The notes: a model not told the origin generated them from the letters alone. Shown: positions 9,533-17,952, counted from the stretch's first letter. The stretch is DNA of 35,013 bases from WGOA01 sp964429745 (GCA_964429745.1 CAYSDI010000031.1:1-35013), one strand, 5' to 3'. Program-made: numbers and translations.

Positions 9533-11221
9533 TTACTTGTTAAGGTGAATCATCTTCAATTGGTAAGTTGAGTTAACGACAATGCGTTGGCCTTCCTCCA
9601 CCCCTTTGAGGACTCGCGTGTGGGTTCCGTTGTTCTCTCCCAGTTGCACATATGCCGGAGCGAATTGCTCGGCCGATTGCTTGACAAATACAACAGGCTT
9701 CCCGTTTATTTCCGTAATGGCAGCATTGGGGAGCGACAATTCATTGTTTTGACCAGCGGCGAAAGCGCGGATATTAACAAATTCACCAATCTTAAATTCG
9801 TTTAATGGATTATCCAAAGTAAACAACACCCGCTGGGATTGGTTGCTGGGATTGATTTCCTGCGCCATCGAGAGCAACCGCACCTGGCTGGATTTGTGTT
9901 GATCGTTGACACATTCAATGGTAAATCGTTCACTTTGCTCTACCCGGGCAAGGTCCTTATCGTACACTTGCGCCTCTACATAAACTTGCTTAAGATCAGT
10001 CAGGGTAAAAAGTGTCTGTCCTGAATAGACCGTCGCACCCTTAGACAAACTGAAACTGCCAACTACGCCGCTGATGGGCGCTCGAACCACCAGAACTCGG
10101 CCGGAATTCCCGGACAGCAGCCGCAGGTTGGTGTCTGCCTTTTGCAACCTTGCGTTGGCCTCATCAAGGTCCTTTTTGGCAGCAATGTCCTGGATGGACA
10201 GCAATCGGTCCACTTCCTTTTGAGCGGCCTCCAATTCTGCCCTCAGCTCGTTCTTATCCGCCTCCAGGCTGACCTGAGTCCCGGCGTCGACGGTCTGCTC
10301 TAATACAGCCAATTGCTCCCCCGCCTTTACCTGTTGCCCGACAGCAACCGAAAGACCAAGCACCTGACCGCTTTGCGGCGCAACAACACTTGCCCGGCCA
10401 TTGCTGCTGGGCACGATGGTTCCGAAGAGTTTGGTGCTTTCAGCAAATCCCCCTCGCTCCAGCGGCATAGTTAAAACGTCAAAAAGGAACTGGGTTTCTT
10501 TGGGAACTTGTATCGTGTTAGTTGCAGCCGAGGCAACGGCGATAAGGTCATGGCTCTCCTCGCCATGGGCAACAATCTGACGAATCGGCCATAGACTGTA
10601 CACCGAAAACAAAAGCAAACCAATCACGGATCGACCTTTGAGGGTTGAGCGTCGCTGGAACAACATTCCACCAGCAACCCCTAAAGCCAGAACCAAAATT
10701 GCGCCCACCAAAATCATCCAATTCGAACTGAAAAAACCGTGTTCATGGGGTGGCTCGACCACCAAAGTGCGTCCTGCATGAATTTCAGGAACAACCATCA
10801 AGTCCGGGCCGGCCGCGCTATTCAATTCGACCATAAATGAATACACTTTGGCCTGTGGAAAGACCCCCTCAATGGTGTAGATGCCCTGGTCCGATTGCTG
10901 GATGCTAAACTTCAGAGAGGCATCTTCTGGCACACTGACCGCAATGGATGACAGGTCAATGGCCTTGTTTGAGGCATAGTCACTGACAAACAGCGTTAGA
11001 ACGGAACGTTCACCTACCTGAATGGGCTCGTAACGCAGCAGCAACTCGTATTTATCGGACGTCGATTCTGACGAAAAATAGGTTGCGCCAACAGCCGCTT
11101 TGGGCGCTTCTTCCTCGCCGTGGGTATGATCGTCTCCACCGGAGGCCACGAGTGTCTCTGGATGGTAGATGAACATGAAAAAGCTCACAATAACAAATCT
11201 TATTATTCCTGTTCTCATCAT
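9533..11221 (-). CDS. RND periplasmic adaptor (CusB-like) with N-terminal beta domain and two extra membrane segments
   Basis: The C-terminal ~310 residues form a standard membrane-fusion protein: lipoyl halves near 278-312 and 372-410 around a helical hairpin (about 318-368, a likely coiled coil), then beta-barrel and membrane-proximal parts up to 562. Before this lies an unusual extension: a signal sequence (1-26), a His-rich patch (DDHTHGEEE), a beta-rich Ig-like domain (about 55-155), a membrane helix near 168-189, a second near 197-214, and another short His motif (HGEESH). Typical adaptors are 350-450 residues with one N-terminal anchor. The start overlaps the last codons of the upstream TolC-like gene (ATGA at 11218-11221), so the two are translationally coupled. 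The adaptor role is firm; the role of the extra domain (metal sensing or docking) is a guess. Confidence 0.85.
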   Translation of the reverse strand: MMRTGIIRFVIVSFFMFIYHPETLVASGGDDHTHGEEEAPKAAVGATYFSSESTSDKYELLLRYEPIQVGERSVLTLFVSDYASNKAIDLSSIAVSVPEDASLKFSIQQSDQGIYTIEGVFPQAKVYSFMVELNSAAGPDLMVVPEIHAGRTLVVEPPHEHGFFSSNWMILVGAILVLALGVAGGMLFQRRSTLKGRSVIGLLLFSVYSLWPIRQIVAHGEESHDLIAVASAATNTIQVPKETQFLFDVLTMPLERGGFAESTKLFGTIVPSSNGRASVVAPQSGQVLGLSVAVGQQVKAGEQLAVLEQTVDAGTQVSLEADKNELRAELEAAQKEVDRLLSIQDIAAKKDLDEANARLQKADTNLRLLSGNSGRVLVVRAPISGVVGSFSLSKGATVYSGQTLFTLTDLKQVYVEAQVYDKDLARVEQSERFTIECVNDQHKSSQVRLLSMAQEINPSNQSQRVLFTLDNPLNEFKIGEFVNIRAFAAGQNNELSLPNAAITEINGKPVVFVKQSAEQFAPAYVQLGENNGTHTRVLKGVEEGQRIVVNSTYQLKMIHLNK

Positions 11222-12435
11222 TGTCCAGTTAAATGTTGTAGCTCAATCACCGATTGATTGTATTCAAAAAGCAGTGCCGTATACTCCAATTTCAACTGGA
11301 ATGCATCTCCTAGTGATCGGAGAAAGAACTGGGCATCCGCTTGTCCAGCCTGGTACATCCTCAACGCCGTAGTCGTTAATTCTTCTGCTTTGTCCAAACC
11401 TGCAGATTCAAAGTAATCCAGCGACTGACCGTACTTCTGAATTTTGCGAATGGCCTCATCATATCCTTGCATGAGCTGGAAATCCTGAGCGCGGGTAATT
11501 TCGGACACGATTGCTTGCTCAGTCCTGGCTGCTTGGATGGAAGCTTTGTACTGCCAAAACCAAATCGGAACATCTACACCCACATTCCAACGCAATGGAA
11601 ATGCAGTGGCCCCACTCCCCTGGTTCAGGTACCCCAGGACAATGCCCGGCAAGACCTTACTCTTCTCTAAACGCAGCGACCAATTTGCCACTTCCTCAGC
11701 TTGCAGGGCATACTGCATAGCCGGGGTGAATGACCTTCCGGTGCTGTCTAACATGTTCTCCTGCTGCGCCCCTAAGGTAGATTGCCGGGATAAAGGAGGC
11801 AGCACCAGGCTATCCTGAATTCCGGTAAACTGTTGCAATACCCGATGAGCGATCCTCTGGTCGGAATAAGCTTCGTTTAATTGTCGAAACAAGTCCTCCG
11901 CTCGCAAATCGGCGTAGAGTTGTTGAAGGTAGTCTGCTTCCCCTGCCTCAAATTGTCGCCGGGCAATAACCGCAATCAAGTCGAAAATACTGTCCTGGCT
12001 GCGGAAGAGCAGCGCGCGATCCCGGGTGTATTGTACTGCCAGAAATGCCTCTCTGGCCTGCCGGATCATATCCTGTTTAGCCAATACGACATAGTTCTCC
12101 GACAGGGTAGTCTGCACCTTGGCTAGCCTGCCTTGCCGGGCATATACAGTCGGGAACCGAAAGGACTGCTGAACGCCTATGGTGAAAAATTCTCCGGTTG
12201 GGCTTTCTAAAAACACCTCCGGGTTGGCCAGATTAAAGCTTGACCCTTCCAATTGCCTGCTTTGCTGCACTTGCAATTGCGCTCCTTCAACTACAGGGGA
12301 AGTCTGCAACGTCAGGGCAACAGCTTCCTTTTCAGATAACACGCGCTGAGCGACTAACCCGCATGGATGGAAGGCTATGGTTGCCCATACTAAAGCTGTT
12401 GCCAACGTTAGCGTTTTTGATGCGCGTGCATTCAT
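11218..12435 (-). CDS. TolC-family outer membrane efflux protein (CusC/CzcC-like)
   Basis: The product has a cleavable signal peptide (MNARASKTLTLATALVWATI..., ending near LVAQ) and a long, mostly helical body with repeated TolC-type helical segments, ending ...LFEYNQSVIELQHLTGQ, typical of the second TolC repeat. It would form the outer-membrane channel of the tripartite metal pump. I chose ATG at 12435 (405 residues) because it opens directly into the signal peptide; the frame is open to 12546 but the extra 37 residues are not signal-like. It overlaps the adaptor gene by four bases and follows the His-rich membrane protein gene. Confidence 0.8.
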   Translation of the reverse strand: MNARASKTLTLATALVWATIAFHPCGLVAQRVLSEKEAVALTLQTSPVVEGAQLQVQQSRQLEGSSFNLANPEVFLESPTGEFFTIGVQQSFRFPTVYARQGRLAKVQTTLSENYVVLAKQDMIRQAREAFLAVQYTRDRALLFRSQDSIFDLIAVIARRQFEAGEADYLQQLYADLRAEDLFRQLNEAYSDQRIAHRVLQQFTGIQDSLVLPPLSRQSTLGAQQENMLDSTGRSFTPAMQYALQAEEVANWSLRLEKSKVLPGIVLGYLNQGSGATAFPLRWNVGVDVPIWFWQYKASIQAARTEQAIVSEITRAQDFQLMQGYDEAIRKIQKYGQSLDYFESAGLDKAEELTTTALRMYQAGQADAQFFLRSLGDAFQLKLEYTALLFEYNQSVIELQHLTGQ

Positions 12436-12593
12436 AAATAATTTTTTAACCACTGAGGCAAACGGCCAGAAACTCCAGACTTTTTTGAAAAGTTGTGTTG
12501 CGACTGTCCGCAGGCAGCAATCAGTCTCTTGATGGTGCACAATCAAACCACAACAGGTAAGAAACGGTTCACCTTAACAGCCCGTTCAGGGCT

Positions 12594-13124
12594 TCAGGCG
12601 ATCATCGGAGGACCCCGCAGATGTGCAGAATGGTCATAGTCTCTGCCGGAAGGTGGATGCATAGCTGCAAACAAATAGTCAAAACCGGGCGAGGGCAATT
12701 CTCCTGAGACAAGGAGCTCCGAATTCAATATTCCACCAATTGCATGGAAATTAGCTTGGTCTACATCCGCCTTGGAACCATCTAGATAAAGGATCGACCC
12801 TGGAAGATAGTAGCCGAAATCTACGGGATGAACAAAATGGGGAGCGTGATCATGAGAATCTTCGGGTTGACCAAAGCCATTTTCCAAGGCTGAATTTTGC
12901 CCGGTCTGCGGTAAGGTTGAGCCATGAGATTCAGAAGCGTGATGCGCTTGGGCTTCAACAAAGGAACTATGATGATGGTGCGGAAAAACGGCGTGGACTA
13001 CGGATAAGGCGTAGGCCATAAACAATGGAAGCAACAAGAAAATCCGAAGAAGCACCTGTAAGATTAAGTAAATAATAACAGACTTAAGGGCTAAATAAAA
13101 ACTATACGTTTTTATTACAATCAT
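12594..13124 (-). CDS. Small His-rich membrane protein, first gene of the metal-efflux operon
   Basis: This 176-residue protein is not one I can assign to a named family. Its N-terminus is strongly hydrophobic (about 8-45), either a membrane anchor or a long signal sequence. A Met inside this stretch (MAYALSV) could be an alternative start. Then come PHHHH, several HH/HDH motifs (AQAHHASESHG, EDSHDHAPHFVHP) and a C-terminal half with DYDHSAHL. The His density points to binding of a soft or borderline metal at the outer face of the inner membrane. It leads the operon, only 43 bp after the stop of the monophosphatase gene. A 5-bp hairpin (AGCCC-GTTCA-GGGCT) lies at 12579-12593, just past its stop. 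A role in metal capture or sensing is inferred from context only. Confidence 0.65.
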   Translation of the reverse strand: MIVIKTYSFYLALKSVIIYLILQVLLRIFLLLPLFMAYALSVVHAVFPHHHHSSFVEAQAHHASESHGSTLPQTGQNSALENGFGQPEDSHDHAPHFVHPVDFGYYLPGSILYLDGSKADVDQANFHAIGGILNSELLVSGELPSPGFDYLFAAMHPPSGRDYDHSAHLRGPPMIA

Positions 13125-13167
13125 AACTATCTATCTCTATGGTTTCAGGGTTAGACGTATTAAGCCC

Positions 13168-13980
13168 TCAATCCTGGTGCCAATGCTCCGCAATCAAAGC
13201 CTGTAACGCTGCCACCACCGCGGCTGTTCCGCCGATGAGACCGGCTCCGAAAACGGGATCATCGCCGGGAACAAAGGGCTCCACCACGCCTCCAGCTTCG
13301 CGAACCAGCAGCACACCGGCGGCGCAATCCCAGGGGTTGAGTTTGTATTCATAGTATCCGTCCAGCCGACCGCAAGCGGTATAGGCCAGGTCAACGGCAG
13401 CGGAACCGAAACGCCGTATGCCATGGCAACTGCCCTGTACCTGGCCCGCCAGCGCCATGTAAGGGAGCAGCCAGTCGGGTCGGCCATAGGGGAAACCGGT
13501 GGCGATCAAGGCATCGCTTAAGCTTGCGCAGCGGCTGAGGTGGATCGGGGTGCCATTAAGACGCGCCCCCCGACCGCGAGCAGCCGAGAAACTCTCCTGC
13601 CGGGAAATCTCATAAACGCAACCCCAAAGGAGCTCACCCTGGTGCTCCAGGGCTACACTTACCGAGTAGCAAGGCAGCCCGTGCAGGAAATTGGTGGTGC
13701 CGTCTATGGGATCGATGATCCACCGATAAGAAGCCTCTGCCTGCTGCACCGTTTTTTCTTCGGTAAGAAAAGCCGCGTCGGGTAGAAGGGGTTTCAATGC
13801 TCCTACCAGCAATCGCTCCGCACCCAGGTCGGTATCCGTAGCAAAATCCGCACGGCCTTTGGTGTGCACCTGGTCAGAAGTAAGTGTTCCTGCCTGGGTA
13901 GCAATCCATCGGCCTGTTTGTACAACTGCCTCTTCCGCTGCATAAAAAATACTATCCATATTAATACTAATGTTATGCAT
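13168..13980 (-). CDS. suhB: Inositol monophosphatase family protein
   Basis: The 270-residue product shows the family signatures: FLTEE (Glu74/75), WIIDPIDGTTNFLHG (metal ligands Asp90 and Asp93) and LNPWDCAAGVLLVREAGG (Asp218). It should be a Mg2+-dependent, Li+-sensitive phosphatase of inositol-1-phosphate or related sugar phosphates in the cytosol; in other bacteria SuhB also binds RNA polymerase, which cannot be judged here. Two starts are possible: ATG 13980 and ATG 13959 (MDSIFYAAEEAVV). A possible promoter (TTTG 14007-14010, TATATTTT 13981-13988, minus strand) would favour the downstream start. The gene lies between lnt and the metal operon, which may be partly read from it. Confidence 0.88.
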   Translation of the reverse strand: MHNISINMDSIFYAAEEAVVQTGRWIATQAGTLTSDQVHTKGRADFATDTDLGAERLLVGALKPLLPDAAFLTEEKTVQQAEASYRWIIDPIDGTTNFLHGLPCYSVSVALEHQGELLWGCVYEISRQESFSAARGRGARLNGTPIHLSRCASLSDALIATGFPYGRPDWLLPYMALAGQVQGSCHGIRRFGSAAVDLAYTACGRLDGYYEYKLNPWDCAAGVLLVREAGGVVEPFVPGDDPVFGAGLIGGTAAVVAALQALIAEHWHQD

Positions 13981-14010
13981 AAAATATACTATGTTATTGT
14001 ATTATCCAAA
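13981..14010 (-). promoter_or_regulatory. Possible Bacteroidota-type promoter of the monophosphatase gene
   Basis: On the minus strand TTTG (14010-14007), an 18-base spacer and TATATTTT (13988-13981) resemble TTTG-N~20-TAnnTTTG with one mismatch in the -7 box. Transcription would begin just inside the annotated gene, consistent with the ATG at 13959. This is weak evidence. Confidence 0.3.
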
Positions 14011-14026
14011 TACGAATGGGTGCTTC

Positions 14027-14129
14027 TAAAAACCCCGGTGACAAGGCTTACTTGATTTTTAACACCGGAGCTTACGGCTGTAAAGGAGGTTGTTAAAAAT
14101 TGGGCAAAACGCAGGATATGGGGTTTTTA
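14027..14129. repeat. Two-tier inverted repeat between lnt and the monophosphatase gene
   Basis: An outer pair of perfect 10-bp arms, TAAAAACCCC (14027-14036) and GGGGTTTTTA (14120-14129), encloses an inner perfect pair, ATTTTTAACA (14055-14064) and TGTTAAAAAT (14091-14100). A short CAAG...CTTG hairpin is possible between the arms on the minus strand. The 103-bp unit begins 11 bp after the lnt stop. As RNA it would fold into a branched structure and could end lnt transcripts or shape the leader of the next gene. No flanking target duplication is seen, so a miniature transposon is not supported. Confidence 0.5.
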
Positions 14130-14139
14130 AGGAGTACCG

Positions 14140-15831
14140 TTATGGCCTGCGCGCAAATCCACCGGTCAGGCGACTGACTAGTGTCAGCAGCCCCAAACCC
14201 GCCACGACCCAACCGGCCGTTCGACCGATGAGATCTCCCTGATTCATGTAAGGAGTCACTTCATTATTGGCATACATCGTCTGCTCCAGAACCGCCTCGC
14301 GATCATAGCCCGCTTCGGCCACAACATCGCCGCGCTGGTTGATAAAACACGAAATGCCGGTATTGGCCGAACGGGCCACCCAACGCCTGTTTTCAATGGC
14401 GCGCAATCGTGCGTAGGCCAAGTGTTGCTTTCGACCGGCGGTATTGCCCCACCAGCCATCGTTGGTGACCACAAACAATAAGCTCGCACCGCCGTTGGTC
14501 CAGCCCGTGACGTATTCTCCAAAAATTGATTCGTAACAGATGGCGGCCGCTACGGCCAGGGAATCGCCCTCGGACGAACGCGTCCAGAAGCTCTGGCGAA
14601 ATTCTGAGCGCGACAAATTTCCCATATAATCCTCTAATCCGGGGACTACATTGTTGAGCCACTTCAACTGTGCATAGTAGGGATAACATTCCGGACCGGG
14701 AACCAGAATGCCCTTGTTGTACACTTGGGCATCGCCGCTGTTGCTCAGTTGCAAAGCGCTGTTGTAAGCAGAAATCCAAACGCGGTTGCCACTGGGAAAG
14801 TCGTAGGGCCGGGCACCTTCAGGGGCTGACACCGCATCGTTATATCTGTAATACCCATTTATGCCGGCGATCAACCGCAGGTCGGGATAGGGTTCCAGAA
14901 TGGCCCGCATGCGCTTGAGCGAAGGGTGGCGGTCAAGCGCAGCCAGATCAATGGTGTTGGTTAAAGCAGTTTCCGGCCAGACGAGATAATCCAGCGAATC
15001 GTGAAGGGCTTGCTCGCTCTGCGCCAACAATTCGCCCAAAATCTGGTCAGGTGTTAACGCAAATTTCTGGGTATGTGGATTGTAGTTGGACTGCAGCACA
15101 GCAACCTGCACCGGTTTGCCGACATTGGGATCGCGACGGGCGTAAAGCACAAGCGAAAGCACAAGCGGAATGGCAATAAACAAAGCCGGGCGGGCGGCCG
15201 CAAGCACCAGCGCGAGGCTGCTTCGCTGCCGGGGTGAGCTTTCGTAGCGCATAGACAACCCGAGGGCGTAAGATGCCAGTCGGCGCAACTCGCGATAAAT
15301 GGCGATGTTAACCACCAAAATCCACAAACTGCCGCCCAGCACGCCAGTCCAATCATACCACTGCACCCAGGCTGGGTGATCGGCAAACCCGTTCCCCAGC
15401 GTCAGCCAGGGCCAGGTGAGCTCCCAGCGCATGTGCAGGTATTCAAAGGTCAACCAGGCGCTGATGAGGGTCATGTAGCTGGCCATGTTGCCCAGGTAGC
15501 GCCGCGACGCCACGTACACCATGATAGGCAGGCTCATCAAAAAACTATTGACCACAACGGCAAACATGCCGCCGCCCAGCGTAGCCTTAGCCACCCACCA
15601 GGTGGTCAAACCGTTCCAAACCAAAAAGGTAATAAACGAAAACAACCAGGTTGCCCGGTAGACCTTAAACCCTTCCCGCGTAGCCAGGATGGTATCCAGC
15701 GCCTGCAGCAGCGGCACCCAGGCCAGAAAAAGCAAAAAAGCAAAGGGAAGGGGTGGCCAGCCAAGGCTCAACAGCGACGCAGAAGCCAAAGCGCGCAACA
15801 ATAGGCTTTGGGTGGAGGGCTTGTGGTCCAT
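14140..15831 (-). CDS. lnt: Apolipoprotein N-acyltransferase
   Basis: The 563-residue protein has an N-terminal block of membrane helices (about 10-230, including the family motif GWPP) and a periplasmic nitrilase-like domain. The catalytic triad is present: Glu287 in VWPETALTN, Lys373 in YNKGILVPGPE and Cys432 in AICYES; VTNDGWWG and a final membrane helix (about 535-555) follow. Lnt moves a fatty acid from phospholipid to the free amino group of the lipidated cysteine, the last step of lipoprotein maturation. The several lipoproteins in this window are likely clients. A well-formed promoter lies 38 bp upstream. The length is close to other Bacteroidota Lnt proteins and slightly above the E. 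coli enzyme. Confidence 0.93.
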   Translation of the reverse strand: MDHKPSTQSLLLRALASASLLSLGWPPLPFAFLLFLAWVPLLQALDTILATREGFKVYRATWLFSFITFLVWNGLTTWWVAKATLGGGMFAVVVNSFLMSLPIMVYVASRRYLGNMASYMTLISAWLTFEYLHMRWELTWPWLTLGNGFADHPAWVQWYDWTGVLGGSLWILVVNIAIYRELRRLASYALGLSMRYESSPRQRSSLALVLAAARPALFIAIPLVLSLVLYARRDPNVGKPVQVAVLQSNYNPHTQKFALTPDQILGELLAQSEQALHDSLDYLVWPETALTNTIDLAALDRHPSLKRMRAILEPYPDLRLIAGINGYYRYNDAVSAPEGARPYDFPSGNRVWISAYNSALQLSNSGDAQVYNKGILVPGPECYPYYAQLKWLNNVVPGLEDYMGNLSRSEFRQSFWTRSSEGDSLAVAAAICYESIFGEYVTGWTNGGASLLFVVTNDGWWGNTAGRKQHLAYARLRAIENRRWVARSANTGISCFINQRGDVVAEAGYDREAVLEQTMYANNEVTPYMNQGDLIGRTAGWVVAGLGLLTLVSRLTGGFARRP

Positions 15832-15868
15832 GCGTAGGCAGACTCAGTTCGTGTTGCTGAATTGCAGC

Positions 15869-15901
15869 CAAAGATACGGCACGGAAACAGCGGCGAACAA
15901 G
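15869..15901 (-). promoter_or_regulatory. Bacteroidota-type promoter of lnt
   Basis: On the minus strand CTTG (15901-15898; one mismatch to TTTG), a 21-base spacer and a perfect -7 box TATCTTTG (15876-15869). Transcription would start about 30 bases before the lnt ATG. Confidence 0.5.
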
Positions 15902-15963
15902 CGGCCCGGATGCAGTACCTTTCTCAGGTCAGGCCGGTCTGGCAGAACTGTATCTTTAGCCCG

Positions 15964-16722
15964 ATGATGGACGAAACAAGCGTACCAAAACCTGAGTTTG
16001 CCGAAGACAAATTGCACCAACCAAGCGGGCGCTTCCAGCGTTTCCAGCAATATTTAGGCGAATTTGTTTACGGGGGAATTGACGGGAGCGTCACCACATT
16101 CGCTGTGGTAGCCGGAGCTGCAGGGGCTAATCTTGGCTCCGATGTCATCATCATTCTCGGTTTTGCCAACCTGTTAGCCGACGGCTTCTCCATGTCGGTA
16201 GGCAGCTACCTTAGCCACAAAAGCGAGTTGGACAATTACCGCAAACACCGCCGCATCGAATATTGGGAGGTGGACAATATGCAGGAAACCGAGCGTGAAG
16301 AAGTCAGACAAATTTACCGGGCAAAAGGCTTTGACGGCGAACTGCTTGAACAAGTGGTTGGTGTCATTACCGCAGACCGCGATCGCTGGGTAGATGTGAT
16401 GATGAAAGAAGAGTTAGAAATGATTCGCGAAACGCGCAGTCCCATTGCGATAGGCGCCGTTACATACGTATCTTTTATTACGATCGGTGTAGTCCCCCTC
16501 AGCGTATACGCCTGGGATTACCTATACGGCAATTTCCCCTACCCGCTTTTTGTATCGGCCGGGCTGCTCACCTCCATTGGCTTCATTGTAATTGGTTGGC
16601 TTAAAAGTTATGTCACCCAGACGTCGCGCTTGCGCGGCATTGTGGAGAGTTTGTCATTGGGAGCACTGGCTGCCGGCGTTGCATACGCTGTAGGGGCCAT
16701 CCTGGAAGGGGTGATTAAATGA
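15964..16722 (+). CDS. VIT1/CCC1-family metal ion transporter
   Basis: The first helix carries GGIDGSVTTFAVVAGAAGA, the signature of vacuolar-iron-transporter relatives, followed by helices near 55-80 and three near the C-terminus. Between helix 2 and helix 3 lies a charged cytosolic stretch (about 85-155: EYWEVDNMQETEREEVRQI ... VMMKEELEM) that matches the Glu-rich metal-binding domain of VIT1. The family moves Fe2+ or Mn2+ by H+ antiport, usually to lower cytosolic metal. I chose ATG 15964 (252 residues) because the family begins shortly before the GGIDG motif; the frame is open to 15862 but that part overlaps the lnt promoter region. It is transcribed away from lnt and stands alone. The direction and the ion are inferred. 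Confidence 0.85.
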   Translation: MMDETSVPKPEFAEDKLHQPSGRFQRFQQYLGEFVYGGIDGSVTTFAVVAGAAGANLGSDVIIILGFANLLADGFSMSVGSYLSHKSELDNYRKHRRIEYWEVDNMQETEREEVRQIYRAKGFDGELLEQVVGVITADRDRWVDVMMKEELEMIRETRSPIAIGAVTYVSFITIGVVPLSVYAWDYLYGNFPYPLFVSAGLLTSIGFIVIGWLKSYVTQTSRLRGIVESLSLGALAAGVAYAVGAILEGVIK

Positions 16723-16815
16723 GCAGTGGGCCTTGGAAGACGGCGCGGCTGAGCATTCTAGCTGGTTAAATCCAGAATAGCCTCGACCGTTCTGGGATAC
16801 TTGAAAGAGATAATT

Positions 16816-16836
16816 ATATTTGATTTAATCAAATAT
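16816..16836. promoter_or_regulatory. 21-bp AT-rich palindrome downstream of the VIT gene
   Basis: ATATTTGATT (16816-16825) and AATCAAATAT (16827-16836) are exact reverse complements around one central T, followed by TTTTT. It could be a weak terminator for the VIT gene or a protein-binding site. Confidence 0.4.
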
Positions 16837-17205
16837 TTTTATCCAAAAAAGTCAAGAAATTTTCTGTGCACTTTTACGAGTATAATACTATTTAAACAGG
16901 TACTTCCAAGTATTCTGAGTGCCAACTTTTTGAGGAGTTTCTGTAAATTCTGTAACACTTAAAAATTATAGTGTAATGGAATAAGTTCAATAGGGTATTA
17001 GGTTTGCAGCATCACCATGACTTGCCTGTCTCCCAACTAAGCAGAAAACGAACCACTAGCAAATAAAAGCCCCGACATCAGAACTCTCAAACTCTTCTGC
17101 ACCGAAGGCCTTTCCAAACTAGTAACCGGGTTCCCTCTAAACCAGTAGTTCATAACGCAGCGTTCAGTATAATCTCCCTATCTGTTCTCTCAAATTTGAA
17201 CTACA

Positions 17206-17235
17206 AAAGTCCAGGCTTTGATTAGTCTGGACTTT
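17206..17235 (+). promoter_or_regulatory. Hairpin in the leader of the small stress-gene cluster
   Basis: AAAGTCCAG (17206-17214) and CTGGACTTT (17227-17235) pair perfectly around a 12-base loop, 50 bp before the lipoprotein start codon. It may be a leader hairpin or an upstream terminator; no long U run follows. Confidence 0.4.
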
Positions 17236-17284
17236 ATTTCCACAAATGCTACATCCCAACCTATAACAATTAAATAAAAAAATC

Positions 17285-17731
17285 ATGAACGCGATAAATT
17301 TCGGCAGGACTGCACTTTTCGCACTTGCTCTGGGCAGTGTACTGAGTGCGTGCGAAACCAGCTCAAAAACCAAAAACGATTCAGGAGAAATCGAAATCGA
17401 CCGGGACAATGACCGCATGGGCAACAACGAAATGCATCCTGAGTTCATGGAATTCCGCAGGGACGCAATGGTTAAGATCGAGGCCAATGAAACGAGAATA
17501 GCCGGCTTGAAAAACAGACTCTCGGAAACAGGTGGAGATGCACCCTTAGACAACATGCGGGCGAACCGAATCGAAACGCTTCAGGCGAAAAATGCCGATC
17601 TGCGGCTCCGATTGGTCACCTACGAAAACAAGCCATCCGATTGGGATAAGTTCAAAAGCGAATTTAACCATGACATGAACAGCTTCGAAGAAGCTTTCAA
17701 GGATTTGGGGACTGATGATGTAAATAAGTAA
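17285..17731 (+). CDS. Small predicted lipoprotein, coiled-coil
   Basis: I do not recognise a named family. The 148-residue product begins with a signal sequence ending in VLSAC, so Cys23 is the likely lipidated residue. The mature part is highly charged and helical, with heptad-like stretches (about 57-110: RRDAMVKIEANETRIAGLKNRL..., RIETLQAKNADLRLRL) that suggest a coiled coil. It leads a run of five small plus-strand envelope genes and shares short spacers with them. A structural or stress role in the periplasm is likely but inferred. Confidence 0.7.
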   Translation: MNAINFGRTALFALALGSVLSACETSSKTKNDSGEIEIDRDNDRMGNNEMHPEFMEFRRDAMVKIEANETRIAGLKNRLSETGGDAPLDNMRANRIETLQAKNADLRLRLVTYENKPSDWDKFKSEFNHDMNSFEEAFKDLGTDDVNK

Positions 17732-17778
17732 CCGCGCACCGAAACGTTTCAAATTCAAAAACTCTAAATAATTACAAA

Positions 17779-17934
17779 ATGGGCAATATACTGTATCTGG
17801 TTGCTGTCGTGCTGATTATCATTTGGGCCCTCGGGTTCTTTGCATACAGCGCCGGCAACGTCATTCACATTCTTCTGGTAGTAGCCGTCATAGCAGTTCT
17901 GCTAAGAGTTATTCGCGGCGGAAAAGTTGTTTAA
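17779..17934 (+). CDS. lmo0937-family small membrane protein
   Basis: A 51-residue product encoded 47 bp after the lipoprotein gene: MGNILYLVAVVLIIIWALG, then FFAYSAGNVIHILLVVAVIA and a basic tail LLRVIRGGKVV. Two hydrophobic helices separated by AYSAGNVIH match the lmo0937/DUF5670 family of tiny inner-membrane proteins, widespread near stress genes and of unknown function. The small size explains why it is easily missed. Confidence 0.8.
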   Translation: MGNILYLVAVVLIIIWALGFFAYSAGNVIHILLVVAVIAVLLRVIRGGKVV

Positions 17935-17952
17935 CCAATTAAATCCGAAATC

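Larger units (their letters stand above)
16723..17284. other. 562-bp intergenic region with two inverted repeats, no gene seen
   Basis: No convincing reading frame is present on either strand. The stretch is A+T rich compared with its neighbours and contains the AT palindrome at 16816-16836 and the hairpin at 17206-17235, listed separately. It must hold the promoter of the downstream small-gene cluster, but I see no clear TTTG/TAnnTTTG pair. Confidence 0.6.

Noticed and set aside
14027..14129. Miniature inverted-repeat transposon
   Set aside because: The outer arms are flanked by different bases on each side with no target duplication, and no second copy is seen in the window.
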